In this document: one piece after another, positions 48,757-61,406 of the stretch
Layout: every line of letters starts with the position of its first letter
Position numbering within the stretch: position 1 is the stretch's first letter
From: Calendula officinalis
Taxonomy: Eukaryota; Streptophyta; Magnoliopsida; Asterales; Asteraceae
Reading direction: 5' to 3'
Length of the DNA: 64,000 nucleotides
Assembly: GCA_963853835.1 (NCBI GenBank)
Contig: OY970830.1
Location: 45,449,966 to 45,513,965 of the forward strand
Notes under the pieces: generated by a model
What the model was told of the DNA's origin: nothing
Databases searched by the model: none
The model's input: only the letters and a program-made list of their open reading frames with translations
Made by a program: the position numbers and the translations under genes

Positions 48757-51700
48757 TGTCACACCCCGCCAAAAGTGGTTTGCGGAAGAACGGGCGTGCG
48801 ACTATCATGAGTAAACATAGCATTATGATTATCGTAAACAATAAATGTTTGATAAAAAGTAATGTCACCATAATTTAATTTAAACAAAGTAGTTGAATCA
48901 AAACATAAGTTTTAACTAAAATTGGGAGGTGACATCTTTACAAAACGAAAGCTTGACTCCAATGCATGCGACTCAATGCTTAGCTAAGATACCTGAAAAA
49001 CATAAGTAAAAGTATCAACAAAATTGTTGAGTGAATTGACAGGTTTTATAATAAGTTCAATTTGTTCCACAGTTTTCGTATGCCAGTCATAGCAAAAATA
49101 GAGTGATGATAAAAAAAAACGTTAAAAATAGTATGCTCCAAAAGCAGTAGTAAAAACATAATAGTTTTCGCATGTCATTGTTGGCAAAAATAGTGTGATG
49201 ATATAAACGTTAAAAATAGTCTGCTCAAAAGCAGTAATCGTTTTCGTATGCCATCGTTGGCAAAGTTAGTGTGATGATATAAACGTTAAAAATAGTCTGC
49301 TCAAAAGCAGTAATCGTTTTCGTATGCCATCGTTGGCAAAAATAGTGTGATGATATAAACGTTAAAGTGACCTGCTCCGAGAACAGGGGCACAATAAAAT
49401 CACAAGAAGAAACATATGACGGTGATCCCCCAAAAGGTTAGCTATACCCTTTTGAGTTAAAATCTCGACCCTAAGCCCATAACCAAAACAACAACTTTCA
49501 AACGTATTTCACTTTCTGGATATACACTCCATAAGTTCGATAAACATCGTTAGTTAGCGCGACCAACCAAATACGGGGGAGGGTAAGTCTCAGCCAATAG
49601 TACTATCTGCATATCCAGGGCCTAGTCACAACTAGCTAATGATTATGTATGTAAGCATATACGCACTTCCATGCACTACATCTAAACCTAGTCCGAGATA
49701 AGGATTCGTTGTCAAGTTTCCAAAAATAGTTTCATCACAAATAATCGAAAACAATAATAGTTTATATGTTTTTCACTCCAATAGTAATTAAAATAGTTAA
49801 AACGTAGTAAAAGAGGGGTTGTGAACTTACAGTCACAATAAGATTTGTTAAATACGATGTGATAAATAATGTAAACATGAAGTTGTTATGTTTTTCACCC
49901 CAAAGTTGTAAAACGATATAAAAATAGTAAAAGTGGGGCTGTGAACTCACCTGATGAAATGCTTCCAAGAGACTCAAATAATGAGATGATGTTTTCAACC
50001 AAATGACACTAGCTTCCTATATACATAGAAAGACAAGCTAACTGAGTGATATGTTGGTGACACTGAATTATCCGATAGTGTATTCGAACTACAATTGATT
50101 TGACTTTTATAATCTTTGATGAAATGATTTACCTTGGTCAAATTGATAGGTATTTGTGTAATGGACAATTATTAAAATAAATTTTAATAATTACAAATAA
50201 AGTTATTAAATTATTTATTTAACAGATAAATGATTAATCAAATAATTTAATTAAATAAATGATTATTTTATTTTTTTTAAGTCAAACCTGATTATAAAAA
50301 CAAATAAATAAATAAATAAAATCTGATTTTATTATTTTAAAACATGGCTGGATTATCAATTCGATGGGTTTCACATGGTTTGTGCCTTGTGGGCTGCCAC
50401 TTTAATAGTATTCCAACTGATATTGGGCTACCGAATGTTGGGCCCAAATTAAACAAAAACTTGTTTGGGTTGTGACCTGTTAAATAAACGAGGATACAAT
50501 GTAACGCACGGAACTGGCCGGCCAAAGGCCACGGCCAGCGATGGGAACGCAGAAAGGAAACAGGTTGAAGGGTTTATACCTTGCTTGTCGGCGTTGACGT
50601 TTTTATGTCGCCGAAAATACACTGTGTTCGTCGGAGAAGATGGTTTCCTTGCGTTACCGAAGGTGGCGAGGGAACTTCGCCGGTACAGATGTTGCTTGAG
50701 GCTTGGCTCGAATTCCGTAGAGATAGTCCCGAGAAAGAGACGATATGGAGATTGCCCGTTGATTTTGCCTTCGCCGGAAAAATGTGGAACTTCGCCGTAG
50801 GTGTCTCTGGCTCGACGGCGATTGCCATGTCGCCGGAGATGGGGACTGGTTCTCCTCTAGTTTGAAGAAGACAAGGTGGTTAATGGTTGTGGTTTTTCTG
50901 ATTTTCGCCCGAGATAGAGACAGAGCTCGAGGTTGTTGCTTTGACGGAGTTTCTGGTTCGCCGGAGCTCTTGCATCTTCGCCGGAAGAGTATAAAGAAGA
51001 GGGTGTTCGTCAGGGTCTTTATGTTCTTCGTCTGAGGTGGGACAACGGAAAAATTGAGGGAGATGTTAGTGGTTTTCTTGTATAACCGTGGAGACAGAGC
51101 TGATCGGAAAAAGTGGTGGAGACGGTGGTGTCTAGCTTTTTCTATGAAGAGAGAAGGGTGAAGATGTTTGTTGCTGGTTAATTTGGGGAGGAAGAAATTG
51201 ATTATATAGAGAAAATACTTCTAAAAATTTTCGGTTAATACCCGTTGTTTAATATTGGAGTGCAGACCTTTATATGCACTTGAAACAAGCAAAAGACAAG
51301 AAAGTGGTGTAGTTGGTGTATGTGCAGGGAAAGGTGATCTATTTGTTGACACAATGGGATTGTACAATCTAGCATGGGAAGATAGGGGTATGGTTTTTAA
51401 CTTTATATATTGGATAAGATATTTAGTTACCCATTTTTTTTGTTTTGTGATTTTCGAGAATGGCAATCTGCCATTATATATCTCACCATGAAAATAATAG
51501 TTGAAGACCTCCCTTTTACAATGACACTTAAAAGTATTTTTAATCATTTTAAGAAGTATGGTGGACAATAATTGTTATCATGAATTTGGGGTTTCAAGAT
51601 GAAGGGTGTTGGGTTGGTGACATGAGTAGGTTGTGCAGGCAATACAATTCGAAATTATGGGTGTCTCCTAGTGATTTCGACATGACAAGAGATGGCAAGA

Positions 51701-51974
51701 AAAGGATGTAGAGTTTGACTCTATTGATTGTAGTGTATGATGTATTTGTCTTCTTTTTCTTTTTCTTTTTCTTTTCATCTGTTTTATTTTATCTATAATT
51801 GTAGAAGTTAAATATTGGTTAAATAATGGTTTTTGAAACCATGTATTAAATTTTGTAATCATTTATATTTTTAATGATTTAGCGGTTCGTTCTTTATTTT
51901 CGTGAAGAATCGTTTTACAATATAGTGTTTTGTTACACAGTCGAAAGAATGACCCGTTTTCGAGGGTTGTCACA
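48757..51974 (-). repeat. 3' LTR of the minus-strand element
   Basis: 3218 bp, TG...CA bounded on the minus strand. It holds a 76-bp minisatellite (49072-49391), an AT-rich stretch with an AAAT run (about 50300-50320), a GC-richer exon-like segment (about 50500-51150) and a T/C-rich tract (51750-51776). It matches 55223-58441 at offset 6466-6467. Confidence 0.92.
49072..49391. repeat. 76-bp minisatellite inside the LTR (4 units)
   Basis: GTTTTCGTATGCC-type starts at 49072, 49165, 49240 and 49316 (spacings 93, 75, 76). Each later unit holds two short hairpins: TGCCA-TCGT-TGGCA and CTGCT-CAAA-AGCAG. The same array is in the other LTR at about 55538-55858. Confidence 0.85.
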
Positions 51975-51987
51975 TTCTCCCCTTGTT
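51975..51987 (-). promoter_or_regulatory. Polypurine tract
   Basis: The minus strand reads AACAAGGGGAGAA directly upstream of the LTR start TGTGACAACCC. Position and composition fit the plus-strand primer. A perfect inverted repeat, GAATTTCG/CGAAATTC (51992-51999, 52003-52010), sits five bases upstream in the element's sense. Confidence 0.82.
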
Positions 51988-52277
51988 AAAAGAATTTCGT
52001 CCCGAAATTCAAGTTTAGTTTGTACCGATTGGCATCTCGATGGTTTTGTGTGGGGTATTTACCTTTCGTATGATCCTCTCGTTCCCAGGTAAATGTGCTT
52101 ATGCTCTTGATTTATATATAAATTTTCATTTATGTTTGATGTTGTATTATTGTGACGCCTCTCATGTGTATTGATAAAGTCGTAGATATACAATCCCTTT
52201 TTTTTTTTTTTGTGGTGTAAACTAAACATTTGGATCTTGCAAGATTTAGCTTGAAATTTTTTTAATTACACTCTTTC

Positions 52278-52308
<31 letters not shown>

Positions 52309-55206
52309 GTTTTATTTTGTTTTTGCGTCAAAATAGAACTACATGCTCTCCATCACTAATTTTGTCATACTTCTCATTTTAATCAATATAGTTATACCCA
52401 ATTAAATAATCGAATCAGATCGTGTTATACTCTCTTTTAGCATGCTACTATATGATAAAGTCAATGGTAATGTTCCTTTTTTTTCTTTCTTAAAACAATT
52501 TAATTCCTTGCTCTTTATTTATGACACTCAAACTCTATTAATTTAAACGATATTTTGACCATTTTGAAGTGATGAATGTATGGTAACCAAAACAACTTTA
52601 TGTTAATCATGTTGCTATCCATTCGATTTCTTTTATGTAGACGAAAGAGCCCATAATTATTTTAATAAACTCAAATGGCACACCGAATTTTGTGTCATGC
52701 AAATTCAATGGATTTTTTTTTTAAATAATCATCAACTTTTCAAAAGATATGCTAGTTTAATCTTCCTTTTATAAAAAAAATGAACCATACACCCATTCTA
52801 ATATATAATGTATATGAATTTTAATACTCAGATCCTTTTAGATTTAAAATGACTGTACATAATTTATAACAATAAAAATAATCTTTGGTTCATTTACTTG
52901 CTACATATTTATCATATGACTTGGGGTTTATAAAAAAAAATCTATACATACATGTTTGTTGTATTTAATTAGAAAAACAATGGAATTTCTCAATTTTCTT
53001 CATCAGATTATTACATAAGGACGTATATCCAACATCGCTTAGAACATTATGTATAGGGGAATGTGTGCCAATCCATGGGGATGACCATGATTAATATTTA
53101 TACACGATTCGCAATTTAGACCATTTTCTTTGATTTTTACGTTTGTAAACATAATTAAGTTGTGGTTGAAATTTATAGTGGCTTTGGAATTTAGGGTCTC
53201 TATCTGGTAAACCTAGCATTTTCGTGAATGTTGAGTTTTATATAATTCGGGTTTGTAGATTAACGTCTTGTCTTTAAAAAAAACACAACTTATTTATTAT
53301 AACAATGTGACAAAACTATTCAAAGTCATTTAAAATTTCTATATACAAACATTCGATTTTCAGAAATTGGTAAAACTAACATATACATATCAATACATTA
53401 TATTAAATTCACTATTAATTGTTTTCATCAATTTAGATGATGATAAAATAATGAGTCTGATTCGATTTCATGTTTTATCGGAATAAGTTTGAGTTGATTA
53501 CTATCGTTCATTCTTGACACGACACCTTATAAACTCATTTTATTGCTATGTATATATTATCTTCTCTCTTTCTAGAGTGGTTCGACATCAATACGAATTT
53601 ATCATTGGGATCCTAAAACGTGACCAATTCACTCAAACATTGTCATTAATTTCAAGTTCATGTTATTAGCCAGGTAGGATCCTTCCCAAAGTCGACCACC
53701 CTCTTTTTTTTTTCTTTTTTTTAACCCAACACCGCTCGTTTGTGACATGCTTTCTACGAGTTATTAATGCAGTAATGCATATTTTGGTTCTCTATCCATA
53801 TTATTTTCAAAACATTCAGTATGTCAAATCTTATATTTGATCAAGTTTTTGATTACCAAAGGTTGTACATTTATATATGCGACATCTTGATTTCTTTATC
53901 AAGTTATGTAATTCGATCACGCAGGGTATATATTTATGTTAGGTGTATTGGTAACAATTAGAAATTATTGTTTTTACCTTAAAGATGTTTTGCCTTAATC
54001 TTTGACTAATTTTTAAAGTTGTGAGTTGATTATGACTATTTGCACGTGAGATTAAAACTATGCTCAGATTAATAAAGTAGCGAGAACCGAGGTCCCTATT
54101 TCTAACGTTTTGATATCTTTCATGACACTTTTTAAAAGATGATAAAAGTGTATTGATGAGACTTTTCAAAGTTGACAAAAGAAATGTCAAGCTCTCGTTT
54201 ATTTTTCTTAGTTTCTTTTTGTAATCCATGACTCTGATAATTCTACATTGTACTATGCCATTATAAACACGTTGGCCACCCGTTTTTATAATATCATGGT
54301 ACAATATTTCGTCATCGTTATCACTTCATATATTGATTTATGAGTATTTGTAAAACTTAAAGATTGTACCATCGATTCTCGGGAAAATTGATATTCTTCT
54401 TCATACTGGATTATAGAAATTATAAAGTTGTGCTTAAAGTTTAATTTAGAGACATCATAGCGTTGATGTGTGACGTCTTTTGTGTGTTTGTTTCATGGCG
54501 TTAAAGATTAGTGGTTAGACGTTCGGTCTTCAATCATGCGAGGAATCTTTCGATTTTTACGATTTGTTGAGTGTGAAATTAGGGTTAAGGTGACCATAAA
54601 TGTGTGACGTACGATGTGTGACATAATTATATATAGTGTGTAAATTAGAGTGTGTGGTGCACATGTATATGTATTTCTTGTTGGAGGCCGCCTGATGATG
54701 TGTCACAATGCTAGTTGTCCATTCAAATAGAGTTGCCAAAATGTTCGTTGCTCGTAAACGTTCGGTAACAATTCTCAAATTTGTATTTACGTGTAAGCTA
54801 TTAGTGAAGTGTATGTAGGGTATCCAATTTAGGTGTAAGGTATGTAGTGTAAAAGTGTAGTTAACAATATTGTGTAGCGTATTGAGTATGCTAAGAATTT
54901 AAATGAACTTACGTACGACATAATGGGATAGATCTCACCTGTAGGTTCGCGTGTAAGTATCCAGTTGTATAAAGACACCAAACTAAAGGTAAGTGTAAGG
55001 CAATATAAAGCAAATAACCTATTATTAAGGCAAGAGTAAACGAATGATATGTAATGCATCTCTATGTGTAATGCAACTTTATATGAAATAAGACTCTATA
55101 TGAAATGAAACTTTATATGAAATGAGGCTCTCTATGCAATGAAAACATTTTGACCCAAAATCTTTTTAAAGTTATAGACTAGACTTGCTAGTTCACTATA
55201 ACCAAT
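51988..55206 (-). other. Non-coding internal region of the LARD-like element
   Basis: About 3.2 kb of AT-rich sequence with a pure ATT microsatellite (52278-52308), poly-T runs (52199-52212, 53705-53720) and only short open frames (121, 76 and 73 codons on the minus strand), none with a recognisable motif. It is conserved in size relative to what LARD elements usually carry, but no sequence family is recognised. Confidence 0.75.
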
Positions 55207-55218
55207 AGCTCTGATACC
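55207..55218 (-). promoter_or_regulatory. Primer binding site for initiator tRNA-Met
   Basis: The minus strand reads TGGTATCAGAGC, the standard plant iMet PBS, separated from the LTR end by GATT. It fixes the orientation of the element and its mode of priming. Confidence 0.93.
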
Positions 55219-57040
55219 AATCTGTCACACCCCGCCAAAAGTGGTTTGCGGAAGAACGGGCGTGCGACTATCATGAGTAAACATAGCATTATGATTATCG
55301 TAAACAATAAATGTTTGATAAAAAGTAATGTCACCATAATTTAATTTAAACAAAGTAGTTGAATCAAAACATAAGTTTTAACTAAAATTGGGAGGTGACA
55401 TCTTTACAAAACGAAAGCTTGACTCCAATGCATGCGACTCAATGCTTAGCTAAGATACCTGAAAAACATAAGTAAAAGTATCAACAAAATTGTTGAGTGA
55501 ATTCACAGGTTTTATAATAAGTTCAATTTGTTCCACAGTTTTCGTATGCCAGTCATGGCAAAAATAGAGTGATGATAAAAAAAAAACGTTAAAAATAGTA
55601 TGCTCCAAAAGCAGTAGTAAAAACATAATAGTTTTCGCATGTCATTGTTGGCAAAAATAGTGTGATGATATAAACGTTAAAAATAGTCTGCTCAAAAGCA
55701 GTAATCGTTTTCGTATGCCATCGTTGGCAAAGTTAGTGTGATGATATAAACGTTAAAAATAGTCTGCTCAAAAGCAGTAATCGTTTTCGTATGCCATCGT
55801 TGGCAAAAATAGTGTGATGATATAAACGTTAAAATGACCTGCTCCGAGAACAAGGGCACAATAAAATCACAAGAAGAAACATATGACGGTGATCCCCCAA
55901 AAGGTTAGCTATACCCTTTTGAGTTAAAATCTCGACCCTAAGCCCATAACCAAAACAACAACTTTCAAACGTATTTCACTTTCTGGATATACACTCCACG
56001 GGTTCGATAAACATCGTTAGTTAGTGCGACCAACCAAATACGGGGGAGGGTAAGTCTCAGCCAATAGTACTATCTGCATATCCAGGGCCTAGTCACAACT
56101 AGCTAATGATTATGTATGTAAGCATATACGCACTTCCATGCACTACATCTAAACCTAGTCCGAGATAAGGATTCGTTGTCAAGTTTCCAAAAATAGTTTC
56201 ATCACAAATAATCGAAAACAATAATAGTTTATATGTTTTTCACTCCAATAGTAATTAAAATAGTTAAAACGTAGTAAAAGAGGGGTTGTGAACTTACAGT
56301 CACAATAAGATTTGTTAAATACGATGTGATAAATAATGTAAACATGAAGTTGTTATGTTTTTCACCCCAAAGTTGTAAAACGATATAAAAATAGTAAAAG
56401 TGGGGCTGTGAACTCACCTGATGAAATGCTTCCAAGAGACTCAAATAATGAGATGATGTTTTCAACCAAATGACACTAGCTTCCTATATACATAGAAAGA
56501 CAAGCTAACTGAGTGATATGTTGGTGACACTGAATTATCCGATAGTGTATTCGAACTACAATTGATTTGACTTTTATAATCTTTGATGAAATGATTTACC
56601 TTGGTCAAATTGATAGGTATTTGTGTAATGGACAATTATTAAAATAAATTTTAATAATTACAAATAAAGTTATTAAATTATTTATTTAACAGATAAATGA
56701 TTAATCAAATAATTTAATTAAATAAATGATTATTTTATTTTTTTTAAGTCAAACCTGATTATAAAAACAAATAAATAAATAAATAAAATCTGATTTTATT
56801 ATTTTAAAACATGGCTGGATTATCAATTCGATGGGTTTCACATGGTTTGTGCCTTGTGGGCTGCCACTTTAATAGTATTCCAACTGATATTGGGCTACCG
56901 AATGTTGGGCCCAAATTAAACAAAAACTTGTTTGGGTTGTGACCTGTTAAATAAACGAGGATACAATGTAACGCACGGAACTGGCCGGCCAAAGGCCACG
57001 GCCAGCGATGGGAACGCAGAAAGGAAACAGGTTGAAGGGT

Positions 57041-57295
57041 TTATACCTTGCTTGTCGGCGTTGACGTTTTTATGTCGCCGAAAATACACTGTGTTCGTCG
57101 GAGAAGATGGTTTCCTTGCGTTACCGAAGGTGGCGAGGGAACTTCGCCGGTACAGATGTTGCTTGAGGCTTGGCTCGAATTCCGTAGAGATAGTCCCGAG
57201 AAAGAGACGATATGGAGATTGCCCGTTGATTTTGCCTTCGCCGGAAAAATGTGGAACTTCGCCGTAGGTGTCTCTGGCTCGACGGCGATTGCCAT
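57041..57295 (-). CDS. Exon-like 84-codon ORF in the LTR, function unknown
   Basis: On the minus strand a 84-codon frame starts MAIAVEPETP and ends at TAA (57043-57041). The same ORF is in the other LTR at 50574-50828. The segment is clearly richer in GC than the rest of the LTR. Its last codons lie on AAG/GTATAA (GT at 57046-57045), a good plant 5' splice site, so the TAA would be inside an intron if splicing occurs. A TATA-like CTATATAAT lies upstream at 57676-57668, followed by a leader of plant mRNA type. It may be a captured first exon or an LTR-derived leader ORF. Overlapping frames on the plus strand (94 and 111 codons) are about equally open, so coding status is doubtful. Confidence 0.3.
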   Translation of the reverse strand: MAIAVEPETPTAKFHIFPAKAKSTGNLHIVSFSGLSLRNSSQASSNICTGEVPSPPSVTQGNHLLRRTQCIFGDIKTSTPTSKV

Positions 57296-57667
57296 GTCGC
57301 CGGAGATGGGGACTGGTTCTCCTCTAGTTTGAAGAAGACAAGGTGGTTAATGGTTGTGGTTTTTCTGATTTTCGCCCGAGATAGAGACAGAGCTCGAGGT
57401 TGTTGCTTTGACGGAGTTTCTGGTTCGCCGGAGCTCTTGCATCTTCGCCGGAAGAGTATAAAGAAGAGGGTGTTCGTCAGGGTCTTTATGTTCTTCGTCT
57501 GAGGTGGGACAACGGAAAAATTGAGGGAGATGTTAGTGGTTTTCTTGTATAACCGTGGAGACAGAGCTGATCGGAAAAAGTGGTGGAGACGGTGGTGTCT
57601 AGCTTTTTCTATGAAGAGAGAAGGGTGAAGATGTTTGTTGCTGGTTAATTTGGGGAGGAAGAAATTG

Positions 57668-57676
57668 ATTATATAG
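57668..57676 (-). promoter_or_regulatory. Putative LTR TATA box
   Basis: The minus strand reads CTATATAAT, followed about 30 bp on by A/C/T-rich leader-like sequence (AACAAACATCTTCACCC). If used, transcription starts near 57640, leaving an R-U5 of about 2.4 kb. The other LTR has it at 51209-51201. Confidence 0.5.
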
Positions 57677-58441
57677 AGAAAATACTTCTAAAAATTTTCG
57701 GTTAATACCCGTTGTTTAATATTGGAGTGCAGACCTTTATATGCACTTGAAACAAGCAAAAGACAAGAAAGTGGTGTAGTTGGTGTATGTGCAGGGAAAG
57801 GTGATCTATTTGTTGACACAATGGGATTGTACAATCTAGCATGGGAAGATAGGGGTATGGTTTTTAACTTTATATATTGGATAAGATATTTAGTTACCCA
57901 TTTTTTTTGTTTTGTGATTTTCGAGAATGGCAATCTGCCATTATATATCTCACCATGAAAATAATAGTTGAAGACCTCCCTTTTACAATGACACTTAAAA
58001 GTATTTTTAATCATTTTAAGAAGTATGGTGGACAATAATTGTTATCATGAATTTGGGGTTTCAAGATGAAGGGTGTTGGGTTGGTGACATGAGTAGGTTG
58101 TGCAGGCAATACAATTCGAAATTATGGGTGTCTCCTAGTGATTTCGACATGACAAGAGATGGCAAGAAAAGGATGTAGAGTTTGACTCTATTGATTGTAG
58201 TGTATGATGTATTTGTCTTCTTTTTCTTTTTCTTTTTCTTTTCATCTGTATTATTTTATCTATAATTGTAGAAGTTAAATATTGGTTAAATAATGGTTTT
58301 TGAAACCATGTATTAAATTTTGTAATCATTTATATTTTTAATGATTTAGCGGTTCGTTCTTTATTTTCGTGAAGAATCGTTTTACAATATAGTGTTTTGT
58401 TACACAGTCGAAAGAATGACCCGTTTTCGAGGGTTGTCACA

Positions 58442-60645
58442 AACCATTATAACTACTAGCCATGACCAATAGCCTCTAGATATCCAATTTACAAGTAATA
58501 GGTGTCCATAACCCATAACCATGGTTCTTGAACCATTATAACCACTAGATGTCCATAACTAATACTGATGGCCCTTGAACCATTATAACTACTAGCCATG
58601 ACCAATAGCCTATAGATATCTATTTTACAAGTAATAGGTGTCCATAACCCATAACCATGGTTCTTGAACCATTATAACCACAAGATGTTCATAACCGATA
58701 CTGATGGCCCTTGAACCAATATAACTACTAGTCATGACCAATAGCCTCTAGATATCCAATTTACAAGTAATAGGTGTCCATAACCCATAACCATGGTTCT
58801 TGAACCATTATAACCACTAGATGTCCATAACTGATATTGATGGCCCTTGAACCATTATAACTACTAGCCATGACCAATAGCCTATAGGTATCCATTTTAC
58901 AAGTAATAGGTGTCCATAACCCATAACCATTGTCCTTGAATCGTTATAACCACTAGATGTCCATAATTAATACTGATGGCCCTTGAACCATTATAACTAC
59001 TAGCCATGACCAATAGCCTCTAGATATCCAATTTACAAGTAATAGGTGTCCATAACCCATAACCATGGTTCTTGAACCATTATAACCACTAGATGTCCAT
59101 AACTAATACTGATGGCCCTTGAACCATTATAACTACTAGCCATGTCCAATAGCCTACAGATATCCATTTTACAAGTAATAGGTGTCCATAACCCATAACC
59201 ATGGTTCTTGAACCATGATAACCACATCTGTCCATAACTGATACTGATGGCCCTTCAACTATTATAACTACTAGCCATGGCCAATAGCGTATAGATATCC
59301 AATTAACAAGTAATTGGGGTCCATAACCCATAACCATGGTTCTTGAACCATTATAACCACTAGATGTCCATAACTAATACTGATGGCGCTTGAACCATTA
59401 TAACTACTAGCCATGTCCAATAGCCTATAGATATCCATTTTACAAGTAATAGGTGTCCGTAACCCATAACCATGGTTCTTGAACCATTATAGCCACTAGA
59501 TGTCCATAACTCATACTGATGGCCCTTGGACCATTATAACTACTAGCCATGTCCAATAGCCTACAGATATCCATTTTACAAGTAATAGGTGTCAATTACC
59601 CATAACCATGGTCCTTGAGTCATTATAACCACTAGATGTCCATAACTGATACTGATGGCCCATGAACCATTATAACTACTAGCCATGTCCGATAGCCTAC
59701 AGATATCCATTTTACAAGTAATAGGTGTCCAAAACCCATAACCACGGTTCTTGAACCATGATAACCACTAGATGTCCATAACTGATACTGATGGCCCTTC
59801 AACCATTATAACTACTAGCCATGACCAATAGCCTCTAGATATCCAATTTACAAGTAATTGGTGTCCATAACCCATAACCATGGTTCTTGAACCATTATAA
59901 CCACTAGATGTCCATAACTAATACTGATGGCCCTTGAACCATTATAACTACTAGCCATGACCAATAGCCTATAGATATCTATTTTACAAGTAATAGGTGT
60001 CCATAACCCATAACCATGGTTCTTGAACCATTATAACCACAAGATGTTCATAACCGATACTGATGGCCCTTGAACCATTATAACTACTAGCCATGACCAA
60101 TAGCCTCTAGATATCCAATTTACAAGTAATAGTTGTCCATAACCCATAACCATGGTTCTTGAACTATTATAACCACTAGATGTCCATAACTGATATTGAT
60201 GGCCCTTGAACCATTATAACTACTAGCCATGACCAATAGCCTATAGGTATCCATTTTACAAGTAATAGGTGTCCATAACCCATAACCATTGTCCTTGAAT
60301 CGTTATAACCACTAGATGTCCATAATTGATACTGATGGCCCTTGAACCATTATAACTACTAGCCATGTCCAATAGCCTACAGATATCCATTTTACAAGTA
60401 ATAGGTGTCCATAACCCATAACCATGGTTCTTGAACCATTATAAGTACTAGATGTCCATAACTGATACTGATGGCCCTTGAACCATTATAACTACTAGCC
60501 ATGTCCAATAGCCTACAGATATCCATTTTACAAGTAATAGGTGTCCATAACCCATAACCATGGTCCTTGAACCATTATAACCACTAGATGTTCACGACTG
60601 ATACTGATGGCCCTTGAACCATTATAACTACTAGTCATGACCAAT
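58442..60645 (+). repeat. 136-bp satellite array, block 5 (~16 monomers)
   Basis: Resumes in the same monomer that the LTR element interrupted (AACCATTATAAC). It contains a ten-monomer repeat: AAGATGTTCATAACCG at 58682 and 60041, CCTATAGGTATCC at 58881 and 60240, a spacing of 1359 bp. It ends at GACCAAT, where an LTR begins. Confidence 0.94.
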
Positions 60646-61400
60646 TGATACATGTACGGATAAGGTCCAAGGAAGTTTTTGGATGAATGGTTCATGGGAT
60701 GTGTGGGTAGTCTTGTTTTGGACATTATTAGCCATAAGAGGCTACACAACAAAGGATTACTTGAACGTTTTCAACACTTATTATTTGTTACAAATCATAT
60801 GCAAGGTTGACACACATTACATGTTGATGTGTCTTGATGATAAGGCTGATGTGGGTTAAATCTTGTGAGTTTGATGACATGGGGATTAATGATGCATGGA
60901 GCCTACTTAGTGCAAGAAACGTTTTTAGTGCTTTGAATAAGCCATTTTATGGCATTTAGTTTCCTTTTATTGCTGTTTTATGAGAAGCCTTTGAGCTTTT
61001 GTAACTGATTTCGTTTTTAAGGCTTTATATAGCCATTTCCTTGCATGTAATTAGGGAATAACGAATTTTAATCAATATTGAAGAACTTTGTTCATCATTT
61101 TATGAGTTGTTGCTGCACTCACAATCATCTTTTGAAGGATGCTTTCCTGATCTTGATAGAACTCAAGTTAATAGGTCTTAACTTGTTTTCATCGATATTC
61201 AATCTATAGGTCTAGGTTGTCTATCAAATCTATCCTTTTATTTCATTGTTGCTTGTTCCAATTTTGTTATATTTCATCACTCACACGAAAATACCAAAAA
61301 GAGTCCCAAAATTCTGTATTTGCTATCCAAATAAGTTCATTGAGTTTTAATCATTTTATTCCGCTGCAATCAGAAATACGAGTGCTCCATATTCGTATCA
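60646..61400 (+). repeat. LTR copy 1 of the right-hand LTR element (755 bp)
   Basis: Starts TGATACATG and ends CGTATCA, giving a perfect 6-bp terminal inverted repeat TGATAC/GTATCA. Contains a TATA-like TTTATATAG at 61024-61032. It is followed by TAAGGA and then the second LTR copy. By eye it differs from copy 2 at about nine sites plus a short indel near 61045. Confidence 0.85.
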
Positions 61401-61406
61401 TAAGGA

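Larger units (their letters stand above)
48757..58441 (-). mobile_element. Complete LTR retrotransposon without gag-pol (LARD-like), minus strand
   Basis: Two direct LTRs of 3218 and 3219 bp (48757-51974 and 55223-58441) flank a 3248-bp internal region. The 5-bp duplication AACCA occurs on both sides (48752-48756, 58442-58446) inside a satellite monomer. Orientation comes from the PBS, complementary to initiator tRNA-Met, read on the minus strand at 55218-55207, and from a purine-rich PPT on the minus strand next to the other LTR (51987-51975). On the minus strand the LTR runs from TGTGACAACCC to GGGGTGTGACA. No protease, RT, RNase H, integrase or gag motif is seen in any frame of the internal region. 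About ten LTR-LTR differences were counted by eye, so insertion is recent, and mobilisation must have used proteins from another element. Confidence 0.92.
55223..58441 (-). repeat. 5' LTR of the minus-strand element
   Basis: 3219 bp, almost identical to 48757-51974. Differences seen include A8/A9 near 55575, CCACGGGTTCG versus CCATAAGTTCG near 55997 and TCTGTATTATT versus TCTGTTTTATT near 58245. On the minus strand it starts at 58441 and ends at 55223, four bases before the PBS. Confidence 0.92.

Noticed and set aside
50465..51035. Plus-strand ORFs of 83-111 codons in the LTR as host genes
   Set aside because: They overlap one another and the minus-strand exon-like ORF, are duplicated with the LTR, and show no recognisable domain.
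29700..60600. Telomere-like motif CATAACCCATAACC in the 136-bp satellite
   Set aside because: It is only a short partial resemblance to plant telomere repeats, occurs once per monomer and is never tandem.
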